Origin: Armatimonadaceae bacterium
Lineage (GTDB): Bacteria; Armatimonadota; Armatimonadia; Armatimonadales; Armatimonadaceae
DNA: 47,226 nt
NCBI GenBank assembly: GCA_030446525.1
Contig: JAUJNC010000015.1
Coordinates: 1-47,226, forward strand
Direction of reading: 5' to 3'
Shown: positions 37,961 to 46,333 of the stretch, in pieces
Position numbering within the stretch: position 1 is the stretch's first letter
How the letters are laid out: the number at the start of each line of letters is the position of its first letter
Made by a program: the position numbers and the translations under genes
The notes under the pieces: generated by a model
Told to the model about the DNA's origin: nothing
Databases searched by the model: none
What the model saw: the letters and a program-made list of their open reading frames with translations, nothing else

Positions 37961-37989
37961 TTGCACATGCCCCGCCGTGCCCGTATAAT
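37961..37989 (+). promoter_or_regulatory. Sigma-70-type promoter of HATPase gene
   Basis: TTGCAC (37961-37966), a 17-base spacer, TATAAT (37984-37989). Transcription would begin near 37996, so an in-frame ATG at 37989 is excluded and the ATG at 38043 is used. Confidence 0.8.
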
Positions 37990-38042
37990 TGGGGTGTGTG
38001 CAGCAATACCGGTCCGGTCGCGGCGCCGCGGCCCGGGGGAAT

Positions 38043-38891
38043 ATGAATCAGGAAATTCTGCGGACACGGCTGGCCGCCGTGATGGAACATTCGCCCTGCG
38101 CCGTCGCGATCCTTTCCCCTGGCGGCGCCTGTCTCGTCGGGAGCGAGCGCGGCACGGCTCTCGCCGCATCGCCGGATGTCGGGGAAGCGCTCCGCACCGC
38201 CGCCCCGGGTACCCCCGTGACCATCCCCGGGGCGCGGCTGGTACCCTATGGGGCCCAGGGGGAGTGGCTTCTTGTCGAAGATAACCCGGACGACGCCCCG
38301 CGGCGCCGGGACGGCGCGCCGCCCGGCGAGGAGGCGGCGCGCCGGCGCTTCCTGCACGACGTACTGAACTCGGCGACGCAGGGCAAGCTGTGCCTGGCCT
38401 TCGATGCCGAAGAGCTGCCCCCCTACCTGCCGGAGCGGGCACAGACGCCGCTGCGGGCGGACATGTCCCTGTCACCGCTGCGCAGCGCGGTCCAGGACGC
38501 CGCCCGGTCGGTGGGCATACCGGATGACCGCTCCCACGGGGCCGCCCTGGCGGTGGGCGAGGTCGCCATGAACGCGGTGATCCACGGCGGCGGCGGTCAC
38601 GCCCGGCTGGGGGCCGCCCCGGACACCGCGGGCGGGGGCACGGTGCAGGTGTATGTGGAGGATTACGGCCCCGGCATCGCTCTGGACGAGCTGCCCCGGT
38701 CCGCGCTGATCGCCGGGTACTCCACCAAAAACTCGATGGGCATGGGCTTCTTCCTCACCCTCCAGGAGGCGGACCGCGTTTTTTTGCGGACGGGCGTCGG
38801 CGGGACGACCGTCGTCGTGGAAGTGGACCGGCAGCCGACCCCGCCTTTGTGGCTGCGCCGCGCCGGCCTGGACTTTGCGGACGTGGCCTGA
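38043..38891 (+). CDS. GHKL ATPase regulator (anti-sigma/histidine-kinase-like)
   Basis: A 282-residue cytosolic protein. Residues 1-85 look like a small sensor domain (LRTRLAAVMEHSPCAVAILS). Residues 150-265 form an RsbW/RsbT-type ATPase: N box GEVAMNAVIHGGGGH, G1 VEDYGPGIALDELP, G2 GYSTKNSMGMGFFLTLQ and a final strand GGTTVVVEVD. No phospho-acceptor His box is evident, so an anti-sigma-type serine kinase or a partner-switch protein is more likely than a classical histidine kinase. GGGGGA precedes the ATG. The membrane-anchored protein gene follows by 23 bases. Confidence 0.87.
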   Translation: MNQEILRTRLAAVMEHSPCAVAILSPGGACLVGSERGTALAASPDVGEALRTAAPGTPVTIPGARLVPYGAQGEWLLVEDNPDDAPRRRDGAPPGEEAARRRFLHDVLNSATQGKLCLAFDAEELPPYLPERAQTPLRADMSLSPLRSAVQDAARSVGIPDDRSHGAALAVGEVAMNAVIHGGGGHARLGAAPDTAGGGTVQVYVEDYGPGIALDELPRSALIAGYSTKNSMGMGFFLTLQEADRVFLRTGVGGTTVVVEVDRQPTPPLWLRRAGLDFADVA

Positions 38892-38914
38892 CGGCGGAAA
38901 CGGAAACAGGCGTC

Positions 38915-39496
38915 ATGTCAACCGATGAAGGGCCGGGCGGGACGCCCCATCCCCCGGCGCCCGGGCGCCGGGGCCGCTCGCCGTGGCTATGGGTGGGGGC
39001 CGGGTGCGGCCTGCTCCTGCTGCTCACCTTCGGCGGCTGCGCCGCGCTCTTCTACGTGGTCGGGAGGCAGGCCGGCGAGACGGCGCGGCAGCCCCTCACC
39101 CGGCAGCAGGTGCTCCGTTCGCTGGGGGGGACCCCGATCTACCCGGGCGCGCAGGTCGACCTGCCCCTGTCCAAGCGGCTGCGCACCGTCTCCGAAACCG
39201 CCAACAAATTCACGGGGTTGTTCTCGGGCGGAAAAGCCAAAACAGGGATCGGCGTCTTCCGCGTGCCCGCCCCCCCGGACAAGGTCATGGGCTGGTACGA
39301 CGCGCGGTTCGAAGGGTGGCGGAAGGTCGAGGCGTCCCGGCCGCTCGGCGCGGGTGAGGGCACGGTGACCATCACCGACACCCGCCGGTATCTGCGCGGC
39401 GACCGACAGGTCCTGGTGCAGGTGGGGCGCGCAAAGGGATCGGACAAAGGCGCCTATCTGATACTGTTTGTCTTGTCCGGCCTCGGGCGAAACTAA
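38915..39496 (+). CDS. Membrane-anchored hypothetical protein, 193 residues
   Basis: A Pro/Gly/Arg-rich N-terminus is followed by one helix (WVGAGCGLLLLLTFGGCAAL near residues 27-47) and a periplasmic domain (PIYPGAQVDLPLSKRLRTVS, IGVFRVPAPPDKVMGWYDAR, VTITDTRRYLRGDRQVLVQV). The pattern PGA...v.vf.v..p.d.V..wY resembles small envelope domains that bind or monitor substrates, with no family I can name. It probably shares the promoter at 37961-37989 with the GHKL ATPase, which suggests a role in the same signalling unit. It is convergent with the winged-helix regulator, 14 bases apart. Confidence 0.78.
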   Translation: MSTDEGPGGTPHPPAPGRRGRSPWLWVGAGCGLLLLLTFGGCAALFYVVGRQAGETARQPLTRQQVLRSLGGTPIYPGAQVDLPLSKRLRTVSETANKFTGLFSGGKAKTGIGVFRVPAPPDKVMGWYDARFEGWRKVEASRPLGAGEGTVTITDTRRYLRGDRQVLVQVGRAKGSDKGAYLILFVLSGLGRN

Positions 39497-39510
39497 AAGG
39501 CCGACCTTCG

Positions 39511-39810
39511 TCAGGTGCGCACGAGGGATTCGAGTGCCGCCACGTACGCCTCGAAGGCTTTGCGGCCCGCGTCGGTGGGCGTGTAGGTGGTGCGCGGCTT
39601 TTTCCCGACGAACTCCTTGTGCACCGCGATATAGCCGTGCTCTTCCAGGACCGCCAGGTGCGTCGACAGATTGCCGTCCGAGACGCCCAGCGCCCCCTTG
39701 AGGAAGTTGAAGTCCGTCTCACCGGCCGCCATCAGCGACGACATGACTCCGAGACGCACCTTCTGGTGGATCACGTCGTCCAGCGCATCCAGTTTTCTTA
39801 CCGTAGCCAT
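39511..39810 (-). CDS. Winged-helix transcriptional regulator
   Basis: A 99-residue DNA-binding protein of the MarR/ArsR-like winged-helix DNA-binding group (HTH_34-like). DDVIHQKVRLGVMSSLMAAG, ETDFNFLKGALGVSDGNLST (recognition helix), HLAVLEEHGYIAVHKEFVGK and the wing PRTTYTPTDAGRKAFEAYVA are the family plan. No metal-binding Cys is visible. It is the second gene of a pair with the membrane protein at 39821 (10-base gap) and likely regulates that promoter at 40496-40525. Confidence 0.9.
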   Translation of the reverse strand: MATVRKLDALDDVIHQKVRLGVMSSLMAAGETDFNFLKGALGVSDGNLSTHLAVLEEHGYIAVHKEFVGKKPRTTYTPTDAGRKAFEAYVAALESLVRT

Positions 39811-39820
39811 CAATCTCCGC

Positions 39821-40465
39821 CTACCAGCCGTACTTGCCGCCCATCCACACGCCGTAAAGGATGTGGAAACCGCCGAACGTGAGCGCCATCATCGTCGTCG
39901 GCGTCAGGAAAAAGCCCGCGGGAAGCAGCAGCGTGGCCGCGCCCGCGGCGAAAAACGCCCAGCCAAGCAGCGACACCTCGCGCAGCGAGAACATCCCCAC
40001 GGCGAGCAGTGACACGGCGTAGCACAGCATCCAGATCCCGTACAGATACCAGTACCCTTCGCTGGGGCCCGGACGCAACACATAAAACAGGGAGAACGTC
40101 AGGCCGGCGAGGAAACCCGGGGCCGCCGCGCGCGCCAGGTGCCGTCCCAGGGGCGAAAGCGCCGTCTTCCCCACGCGGGCGGCGCGCCGCTTGGTGAACA
40201 CGAAATCCGCCGCGAGCGCCAGAGCCAGCACGCCGCCCCAGACCGCCACGAACAGCAAGCGCGACGCGGACAAGGCGGCGCCCCGCACCACGGTCTGGGT
40301 GAGGGCGCAGCCGGCCAGCGCGAGCAGCCCCACCGCGACGCCGGAGAGGCCGGACAGGGTGGAGTGCCGGGTGGAGCGCTCCATGGCCTGCCGGATCACG
40401 CGCAGGTGCTCCTCCGCCTCCCCGGCGGAGGTGACGACACGGAAAACGGGCCGCTCCTGGTGCAT
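39821..40465 (-). CDS. Six-helix membrane protein paired with the winged-helix regulator
   Basis: A 214-residue inner-membrane protein. A cytosolic N-terminus (VVTSAGEAEEHLRVIRQAME) is followed by hydrophobic helices LSGLSGVAVGLLALAGCALT, LLFVAVWGGVLALALAADFV, PGFLAGLTFSLFYVL, WYLYGIWMLCYAVSLLAVGM, LGWAFFAAGAATLLLPAGFF and TMMALTFGGFHILYGVWMGG. This gene plus a small winged-helix regulator is a common pair in Acidobacteria, Armatimonadota and relatives, of unknown role. The ATG at 40465 was chosen because it lies 24 bases after the predicted transcription start; the frame upstream contains the promoter. Confidence 0.85.
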   Translation of the reverse strand: MHQERPVFRVVTSAGEAEEHLRVIRQAMERSTRHSTLSGLSGVAVGLLALAGCALTQTVVRGAALSASRLLFVAVWGGVLALALAADFVFTKRRAARVGKTALSPLGRHLARAAAPGFLAGLTFSLFYVLRPGPSEGYWYLYGIWMLCYAVSLLAVGMFSLREVSLLGWAFFAAGAATLLLPAGFFLTPTTMMALTFGGFHILYGVWMGGKYGW

Positions 40466-40495
40466 AATCTTTGCCCCGCAAAGTGCTTTAATCTG

Positions 40496-40525
40496 AATAT
40501 AACACGGACGGTCGGGCTTTGTCAA
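40496..40525 (-). promoter_or_regulatory. Sigma-70-type promoter of the membrane protein-regulator pair
   Basis: TTGACA (40525-40520, perfect consensus), an 18-base spacer and TATATT (40501-40496). Transcription would start near 40489. Confidence 0.75.
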
Positions 40526-40554
40526 CTCCGCCGCGCCTTTTTTGCTTGCCCGGG

Positions 40555-41319
40555 CTAGTGCCGCGGCTCGCGCAGCGCGACGGGGGGTGCCTTGTGCCGG
40601 ACGCGCAGGTTCAGCAGCTCCACCAGGACGGAGAAGCCCATCGCGAAGTAGACATAGCCTTTGGGGATGTGCAGCTCGAAACCTTCGCCCAGCAGGGTCA
40701 TGCCGATGAGCAGCAGGAAGGAGAGCGCCAGCATCTTGATGGTGGGATGCTTATCGACGAAGGCGCTGATCGTGTTCACGGAAAGCAGCATCACGGCGAC
40801 GGCGACGAGCACGGCGATGATCATGATGGCTACCTCGTCCACCATGCCGACCGCCGTGATCACTGAGTCGAGCGAGAAGACGATGTCCAGAAGCATGATC
40901 TGCACGAGCACGCTCGCGTACGACGTCACCTGTCCGGCGGTTTTCGCCTCCTCGTCGCCCTCGAGCTTGTGATGGATCTCGTGCGTGGCCTTGGCCAGAA
41001 GAAAGAGACCGCCCAGGATGAGAATCAGGTCGCGCCCCGAGATGGCACGAACCGCCTCCTCAAGCCCTGGTACCGGAAGATGGAACAGGGGCCTCGTCAG
41101 GCCGATCACCCAGGACAGCGACAGGAGCAGCAGGATGCGGGTGATCAGGGCAAGCGCGAGGCCGGCCTTGCGAGCCTTCGGCTGCTGCTCTGCCGGCAGT
41201 TTCCCGGACAGGATCGAGATGAAAACGAGGTTGTCGATGCCGAGCACGATTTCCAGGGCGACCAGGGTGAGCAGCCCGATCCAGGCCCGGGGGTCCGCCA
41301 CCCATGTAAACCAATCCAT
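40555..41319 (-). CDS. TerC family membrane protein
   Basis: A 254-residue TerC/Alx-type protein, members of which export manganese or load it onto secreted proteins. Two acidic intramembrane motifs are intact: LVALEIVLGIDNLVFISILS near residue 25 and LLDIVFSLDSVITAVGMVDE near residue 145. Their Asp and Glu residues are the presumed ion sites. Seven helices are predicted. AGGAGA lies nine bases before the ATG at 41319. A GTG two codons upstream is possible but has poorer spacing. It follows the PHP phosphatase gene by 12 bases on the same strand, so the two are probably co-transcribed. Confidence 0.95.
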   Translation of the reverse strand: MDWFTWVADPRAWIGLLTLVALEIVLGIDNLVFISILSGKLPAEQQPKARKAGLALALITRILLLLSLSWVIGLTRPLFHLPVPGLEEAVRAISGRDLILILGGLFLLAKATHEIHHKLEGDEEAKTAGQVTSYASVLVQIMLLDIVFSLDSVITAVGMVDEVAIMIIAVLVAVAVMLLSVNTISAFVDKHPTIKMLALSFLLLIGMTLLGEGFELHIPKGYVYFAMGFSVLVELLNLRVRHKAPPVALREPRH

Positions 41320-41331
41320 GCACACACTCTC

Positions 41332-42153
41332 CTAACGCATATACGCTTTGATCGCTCCGCGCCGCACCGTCACGTCGCGCGGGCCGTCCACGTCCCGCCC
41401 CAGATCGCGCAGCAGCACTTCGACGCGCCCCCGCGCGTAGCCGACCTCATCCGGCCGGTGCGCGTCCGAGCCGAACGTGAGCGGCACGCCGGCCCCGGCG
41501 AGCAGGCGCAGCATGCGGCGGTTGGGGAAGGGGTCTTCGCCGCCCATCTTACGAAAGCCGGACGTGTTCACCTCGACGGCCATGCCGGCCGCCGCGACGG
41601 CCTCCACCAGGGGCGGGTACAGCCGCCGGGCCAGCGCATCGCCCAGGGGCGGCCCGTACGCCTCGATGGCCGTCAGGTGCGACAGGATGTCGAACAGCCC
41701 CGACCGCGCCGCCAGGGTCACCAGCCGGTAATAGTCCGTGTAGGTCGCCTGGGCGTCCTCGCGCTCCCAGCGGGTCCGGTCGAAGATGTGGGAGCCGCCG
41801 ACCCAGTGCACCGAGCCGAGCACGTAGTCGAAGGGATGTGCCGCCAGCACGTCGCGGTACGCCTCCTCCCAGCCCTCGACGAAGTCGGCCTCGATGCCCA
41901 CCTTGACCGCGATCTGTCCGGCGTACCGCTCCTTCAGCGCCGTCGCCTCGGCCACGTACCCCGGCAGCTCGCTCTTGGCCATGGATGTTTGCGGCGTCGG
42001 GTCGTCGCCTTCGAAGAAAAACGGCGGGCAGTGGTCGGAAACGCCGAACTCGGCCAACCCCAGCGCTTTCGCCGCCTCGATGTAATCGGCCATCTCGCCC
42101 GCCGCATGCCCGCACCGCTGATGGTGGCTGTGGTAGTCGAAACGGATGCCCAT
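41332..42153 (-). CDS. PHP-family histidinol-phosphatase-like hydrolase
   Basis: A 273-residue PHP metal-dependent phosphoesterase of the HisJ/HisK type, the last but one step of histidine synthesis in many bacteria. Metal ligands are visible in DYHSHHQRCGHAAGE (motif 1), FGVSDHCPP (motif 2), VGIEADFVEGWEE, LGSVHWVG (motif with His) and LTFGSDAHRPDEVG. GGGGAG precedes the ATG at 42153. No other his gene is in the window, so a different phosphate ester is possible. The small gene ending at 42182 lies 28 bases upstream on the same strand and may share its promoter. Confidence 0.92.
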   Translation of the reverse strand: MGIRFDYHSHHQRCGHAAGEMADYIEAAKALGLAEFGVSDHCPPFFFEGDDPTPQTSMAKSELPGYVAEATALKERYAGQIAVKVGIEADFVEGWEEAYRDVLAAHPFDYVLGSVHWVGGSHIFDRTRWEREDAQATYTDYYRLVTLAARSGLFDILSHLTAIEAYGPPLGDALARRLYPPLVEAVAAAGMAVEVNTSGFRKMGGEDPFPNRRMLRLLAGAGVPLTFGSDAHRPDEVGYARGRVEVLLRDLGRDVDGPRDVTVRRGAIKAYMR

Positions 42154-42181
42154 GTTTTCTCCCCGACGCCGCGGCGCCGCT

Positions 42182-42457
42182 CTATGATACCCGCATACTG
42201 GCAAAGATCGTCGTATCACTGACCGGCAACAAGCCGAAGTTGGGGTCGTCCACAACTTCGGCTTGTAAGGCAGTCACGGCAGCATAGAAAGCGGGCAGAT
42301 CGATCACATCGGCGTTGTAACGCCACCTCGCGTCCCAGAACAGCAGGGCCATGCCTATCTATTCCTCATCGCGCGCGGCGATGATGCCACATGAAAACTG
42401 GATGACCTTCTTATTTAGAAAGAATGCTCTCGCATCCCTCTCGGAGTCCGTTGCCAC
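42182..42457 (-). CDS. Small protein with one in-frame amber codon
   Basis: A GTG at 42457 with GGGAGG seven bases upstream begins VATDSERDARAFFLNKKVIQ, then FSCGIIAARDEE, then TAG (42361-42359). The same frame continues without a break as IGMALLFWDARWRYNADVID, LPAFYAAVTALQAEVVDDPN and FGLLPVSDTTIFASMRVS to a stop at 42184-42182. The text on both sides looks like one small alpha/beta protein of about 91 residues. An ATG at 42352, two codons after the amber, could restart translation to give 56 residues. The promoter at 42490-42519 fits. The family is unknown. Confidence 0.5.
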
Positions 42458-42489
42458 GGTGTCGCCTCCCGGTGTTTTCGCTCCAGTAG

Positions 42490-42519
42490 AGTATAGGCGA
42501 GAATGCGCCTCCTCGTCAA
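42490..42519 (-). promoter_or_regulatory. Sigma-70-type promoter of small gene and PHP operon
   Basis: TTGACG (42519-42514), an 18-base spacer and TATACT (42495-42490). Transcription would start near 42483, giving a 26-base leader before the GTG at 42457. On the other strand TATACT at 42589-42594 probably serves the divergent M32 gene. Confidence 0.75.
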
Positions 42520-42649
42520 CTCAAGGCTCGCGGAGTTCGGCCGGGCTCGCGGAGGAACCCGCCCTGCCGTTGCCGAAGCTGTGGCGGGTATACTCTGTAG
42601 GGGCGCCGCTTGCCGCGTCCTGGCAAACCGCAGAAGTGAGGGGCAGACC

Positions 42650-44150
42650 TTGCGAGATTACGAGCAGCTAGAGGCCCGCGTCGTGGAGATCGGGCACGTC
42701 GGTAAGGCGGCGGCCGTTCTGGGCTGGGACCAGCAGTGCTACATGCCGCCGGGCGGGGCGGGGGAGCGCGCGGAGCAGCTCGCCGCGCTGGGCAAGATCA
42801 CCCACGAGATGTTTGTTGCCGACGAAACGCGCCGGCTGCTGGAGGGCGCCGAGTCGGAGGTGAAGGACCTGGGCGCGGACTCGGACGAGGCCGCCCTGGT
42901 GCGCGTCGTGCGCCGCGACTTCGACAAGTCGGTGAAGATACCCACCGAGGCTCGTCGCCGATCTGGCGAACCACGGCGCGCTGGCGCACGAAACCTGGGT
43001 CAAGGCGGCAGGACAGCGACTACAAGGCGTTCGCGCCGCCGCTCGAAGATCCTCGACCTGGGCCGCCAGGTGGCGGAGCACCTGGGCTACGAGGACCGGA
43101 TGTACGACGCCCTGCTCGACCAGTACGAGCCGGGGATGAAGACGCGCGCGACGTGGAGCGGGTCTTCGCCGGGCTCAAGCGGCCTGGTCGGGCCTGGTCC
43201 GCGACATCGCCGCCCGCCCGCCCATCGACGACGGCGTTCTGCGCCGCGACTACGACGAGGCGAAGCAGCTCGCCTTCGGCGAGTACGTCGTCAAAAAGTT
43301 GGGCTTCGACTTCACGCGCGGGCGGCAGGACCGGGCCGTGCACCCCTTCTGCACGTCGTTCGGGCGCGACGACGTGCGCATCACGACCCGCTTCGACCGG
43401 AACTGGCTCCCCATGGCGCTCATGGGCACGATCCACGAGACGGGCCACGCACTCTACGAGCAGGGCTTCGACCCCAAAGACGACAACACGCCGCTCGCCG
43501 ACGCGGCCTCGCTCGGCGTTCATGAATCGCAGTCGCGCCTGTGGGAGAACATCGTCGGCCGCTCCCGCGCGTTCTGGGACGTCTTCTTCCCGGAACTGCG
43601 GCAGCAGTTCCCCGAGGCGCTCGCGGACGTGGACGTGGAAACCTTCTACCGCGCGGTCAACAAGGTGGAGCCGTCGCTGATCCGTGTCGAGGCCGACGAG
43701 GTGACCTACAACCTCCACATCATGCTCCGCTTCGAGATGGAGCTGGCCCTCCTCGAGGGCAGTCTGAGCGTCGCCGACGCCCCCGAAGCCTGGAACGCCA
43801 AGATGCGGGAGTACCTGGGCATCACCCCGCCGAATGACGCCGAGGGCATCCTCCAGGACGTCCACTGGTCCGGCGGCAGCTTCGGCTACTTCCCGACCTA
43901 CTCGCTGGGCACCCTCCTGTCCGCGCAGCTGTACGACAAAGCCGTCGCCGATGTGCCTTCCATCCCGGGCGACCTGGCGCGCGGCGAGTTCGGCAGCCTG
44001 CTTGCCTGGCTGCGCGAGCACATCCACAGACCGGGCCGCCGCTACCTGCCCGCCGAGCTGGTCGAGCGCGCCTGCGGCGAACCCGCCCAGTCCCGCTCGT
44101 ACCTGAACTATCTGAACACCAAGTTCCGCGCGCTCTACGGCCTGGTATGA
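42650..44150 (+). CDS. Carboxypeptidase Taq family (M32) metallopeptidase, frame broken
   Basis: A zinc carboxypeptidase of about 500 residues. The start LRDYEQLEARVVEIGHVGKA, AAVLGWDQQCYMPPGGAGER is the standard M32 N-terminus. The TTG at 42650 has GAGGGG upstream and follows a TATACT box by 55 bases. The zinc site MGTIHETGHALYEQG (HExxH) and HESQSRLWEN (third ligand Glu) are intact, as are HPFCTSFGRDDVRITTRFD and the C-terminal NTKFRALYG. Slips lie near 42952, 43007, 43052, 43150 and 43190; from 43260 on the frame is clean. It removes C-terminal residues from peptides in the cytosol. Its stop overlaps the next ATG (ATGA), so the two are coupled. Confidence 0.92.
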
Positions 44151-45604
44151 AACGAGCACCGACCGTCCTATGCCTGCTCCTGCTCGCCGCCCTGGCCGCC
44201 GCTCCGAGCGCCGCGGAAAGGCCGCTGGAGGTGCGGGCCGTCGACGCGCTGGCCCGGGCGACGAAGTTCTTCCGGAGCCGGGTGTCCGTGGATGGCAGTT
44301 ACCTGTGGACCTACTCCGAGGACCTCAAGACCCGCCGGGGCGAGGAGGAGGCGACGTCGACCCAGGGGTGGGTGCAGCCGCCGGGCACGCCTTCGGTGGG
44401 CAGGGCCTATCTCCGCGCGTGGAAGGCGACCGGAGAGCGTGCGTATCTGGACGCCGCCAAAGAAGCGGCGCGGGCGCTGGCCCGGACGCAGCTCGCCTCC
44501 GGCGGGTGGGACTACCGGATCGAGTTCGACCCGGAGCGGGGCAAGCAGTGGTATTACCGCCGCGATGTGGACGCGGGGGATAAAGAGCCGGGCGCGCGCC
44601 GCAACACCAGTACCTTCGACGACGACAACTCGCAGAGCGCACTGCGGCTGCTGATGCGGGTGGACACGGCGCTGGGGCGCGAGGACCCGGAGGTGCGGAG
44701 GGCGGCGGAGTACGGGCTCACGAAGCTGCTCGAGGCCCAGTACCCCAACGGCGCCTGGCCGCAACGCTACGACGGCAAGCGCCCCGACCCGCCCGAGTAC
44801 CCGGTGCGGCGGGCGCGCTACCCCGAAACGTGGTCGCGCACCCACCCGGGCGCCCGCTACCAGGAGCACTACACCTTCAACGACGGCGCGATGGGCGACA
44901 TCATCCGGACACTGCTGGAAGCGCACCGGACGTACGGCAAGCCCGCGCACCTCGACGCGGCGCGCAAGGGGGGCGATTTCATCCTGCTGACGCAGATGCC
45001 CGCGCCGCAGCCGGTGTGGGCGCAGCAGTATAACCGGGAGATGGAGCCCGCCTGGGCGCGCAGGTTCGAGCCGCCCGGCGTCGCCTCCGGCGAGTCGGCG
45101 GGCGTCGTGCGCACCCTCCTGGACCTGTACCTGAATACCGGCGACGAAAAATACCGGAAGCCCATAGCCCCTGCCGTGGAATGGTTCCGGCGCTCCCGCC
45201 TTCCGGGCGGCCGCTGGGCGCGCTTCTACGAGCTAAGAACCAACCGGCCCCTCTACTTCAACAAGCGCTACGAGCTCGTTTACACGGATGACGACCTGCC
45301 CACCCACTACTCGTTCCAAAGCGAGTACGGCATCCCCGGCGTGCTTGCCCGTTTTGAACGCATAACCCGCGACGGCCGCGACAAGTACCTGGCCTCCGAA
45401 CGCCGGCCACGCACCGAGATCGAGCGCCGCCGCGATGCCCGGCAGCTGGAACCCCGCGTCCGCGAGATCATCGCCGCACTCGATCCGCGGGGCCGGTGGG
45501 TGGAGGACGGGACCATCCGCTCCGATACCTTCATCCGGAACGTCCAAACGCTGGCCGACTACATCGCGGCCGTGCGCGGGAAAGACCTGGAGCCGGACCG
45601 GTAA
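44147..45604 (+). CDS. Secreted pectate lyase-like protein (PL10 type)
   Basis: A 485-residue exported protein. Signal peptide MKRAPTVLCLLLLAALAAAP then SAA. The mature part is an alpha/alpha-toroid with repeats such as VGRAYLRAWKATGERAYLDA, STFDDDNSQSALRLLMRVDT, LLEAQYPNGAWPQRYDGKRP and HYTFNDGAMGDIIRTLLEA. The QYPNGxWPQ block and the Asp-rich DDDN and NDGA motifs are those of the PL10 pectate lyase family, as I recall it. It would cleave polygalacturonate outside the cytoplasm. It is coupled to the M32 gene and its stop is directly followed by transposase debris, so anything downstream may have been lost. Confidence 0.86.
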   Translation: MKRAPTVLCLLLLAALAAAPSAAERPLEVRAVDALARATKFFRSRVSVDGSYLWTYSEDLKTRRGEEEATSTQGWVQPPGTPSVGRAYLRAWKATGERAYLDAAKEAARALARTQLASGGWDYRIEFDPERGKQWYYRRDVDAGDKEPGARRNTSTFDDDNSQSALRLLMRVDTALGREDPEVRRAAEYGLTKLLEAQYPNGAWPQRYDGKRPDPPEYPVRRARYPETWSRTHPGARYQEHYTFNDGAMGDIIRTLLEAHRTYGKPAHLDAARKGGDFILLTQMPAPQPVWAQQYNREMEPAWARRFEPPGVASGESAGVVRTLLDLYLNTGDEKYRKPIAPAVEWFRRSRLPGGRWARFYELRTNRPLYFNKRYELVYTDDDLPTHYSFQSEYGIPGVLARFERITRDGRDKYLASERRPRTEIERRRDARQLEPRVREIIAALDPRGRWVEDGTIRSDTFIRNVQTLADYIAAVRGKDLEPDR

Positions 45605-45746
45605 GCCTGAACGAACTGCTGGAGGTGGCCTTGTACGGGCTGCCCAAGGCGATCTGCGTAGACAACGGCCCCGAGTTCTCAAGAAGGGAGCTGGATGCGT
45701 GGGTCTACCGGCAGGGAGTCAAGCTGTGCTTCTCCCGACCGGGTAA
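45605..45746 (+). pseudogene. IS3-family transposase (integrase core) fragment
   Basis: ELLEVALYGLPKAICVDNGP then EFSRRELDAWVYRQGVKLCF and SRPG is the second-Asp region of an rve/DDE integrase (usually LPKAIRVDNGPEFISKEL). It is about 47 codons with no start, and begins one base after the pectate lyase stop. Confidence 0.68.
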
Positions 45747-45761
45747 CATCACTGCGGCGCG

Positions 45762-46112
45762 ATCCTTTCGGCGATCCTCACCCCTGGCAACTGGCCCGAT
45801 CAGGATGCGGCCCTCGCGCTAGCTTGGTCGGTGGACGGCGGCATTGCCCTGGCCGACGCGGGTTACAAAGCTGGCGACCTGCAGGATCTTCTGGTTGAGG
45901 AGGCTGAGCTGCTGGTGATTACCCCTGCTCAAGCTCGAGAGCGTCGGGCACTGGTCAGCAGTCTTCGGGAGCGGGTCGAAACCTGTTTCAGCCAGTTGAG
46001 CGATCACTTCCTTGATCGCGTCCGTTCCCGTTCTTTCTATGGCTTGTGGAGCAGCACGAAGCTTAAGTTGTTGCACCACAACTCCAAGGTTGCCGGGATC
46101 ATACCGGCATGA
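45762..46112 (+). pseudogene. DDE transposase C-terminal fragment
   Basis: An open frame ILSAILTPGNWPDQDAALAL, AWSVDGGIALADAGYKAGDL, ETCFSQLSDHFLDRVRSRSF then YGLWSSTKLKLLHHN. The order DxGYxG, LxxEAELLxxT, ETxFSQL and RSxxGLWxxxKLKxLxxN is that of an IS4/IS982-like transposase C-terminus, from memory. It lacks its N-terminal half and joins the IS3 fragment within about 16 bases. 46113-46333 shows no further gene. Confidence 0.66.
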
Positions 46113-46333
46113 GCAACTCATGACTCGGGTTTTGTAAAGAGATCGTACCCCGTAGGCATGACAATAAGAGGCCTCGTCTCCCGAACGCTATCGTACACAA
46201 ACGCGGCCCAACGGCCAGATTCACTGGCGCGAACCTGACGATGTTGTACCACCAGAAACGGCCGCATTGGCGTCCGGTGCGATGCCCTGTTCGGCGGCAG
46301 CCAGAGCCACGGGCCGCCACCAAGCGCCCAGGG

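Noticed and set aside
42229..42266. 14-bp perfect inverted repeat (ACAAGCCGAAGTTG, 10-base loop) as a terminator
   Set aside because: It lies inside the small amber-interrupted gene, has no T-run, and encodes LQAEVVDDPNFGLL in frame; it may still be an RNA hairpin.
42229..42361. Genome-wide reassignment of TAG as a sense codon
   Set aside because: Several intact genes here end in TAG at the expected length (rlmN, TPR gene, M24, double-VWA), so only local suppression or error is tenable.
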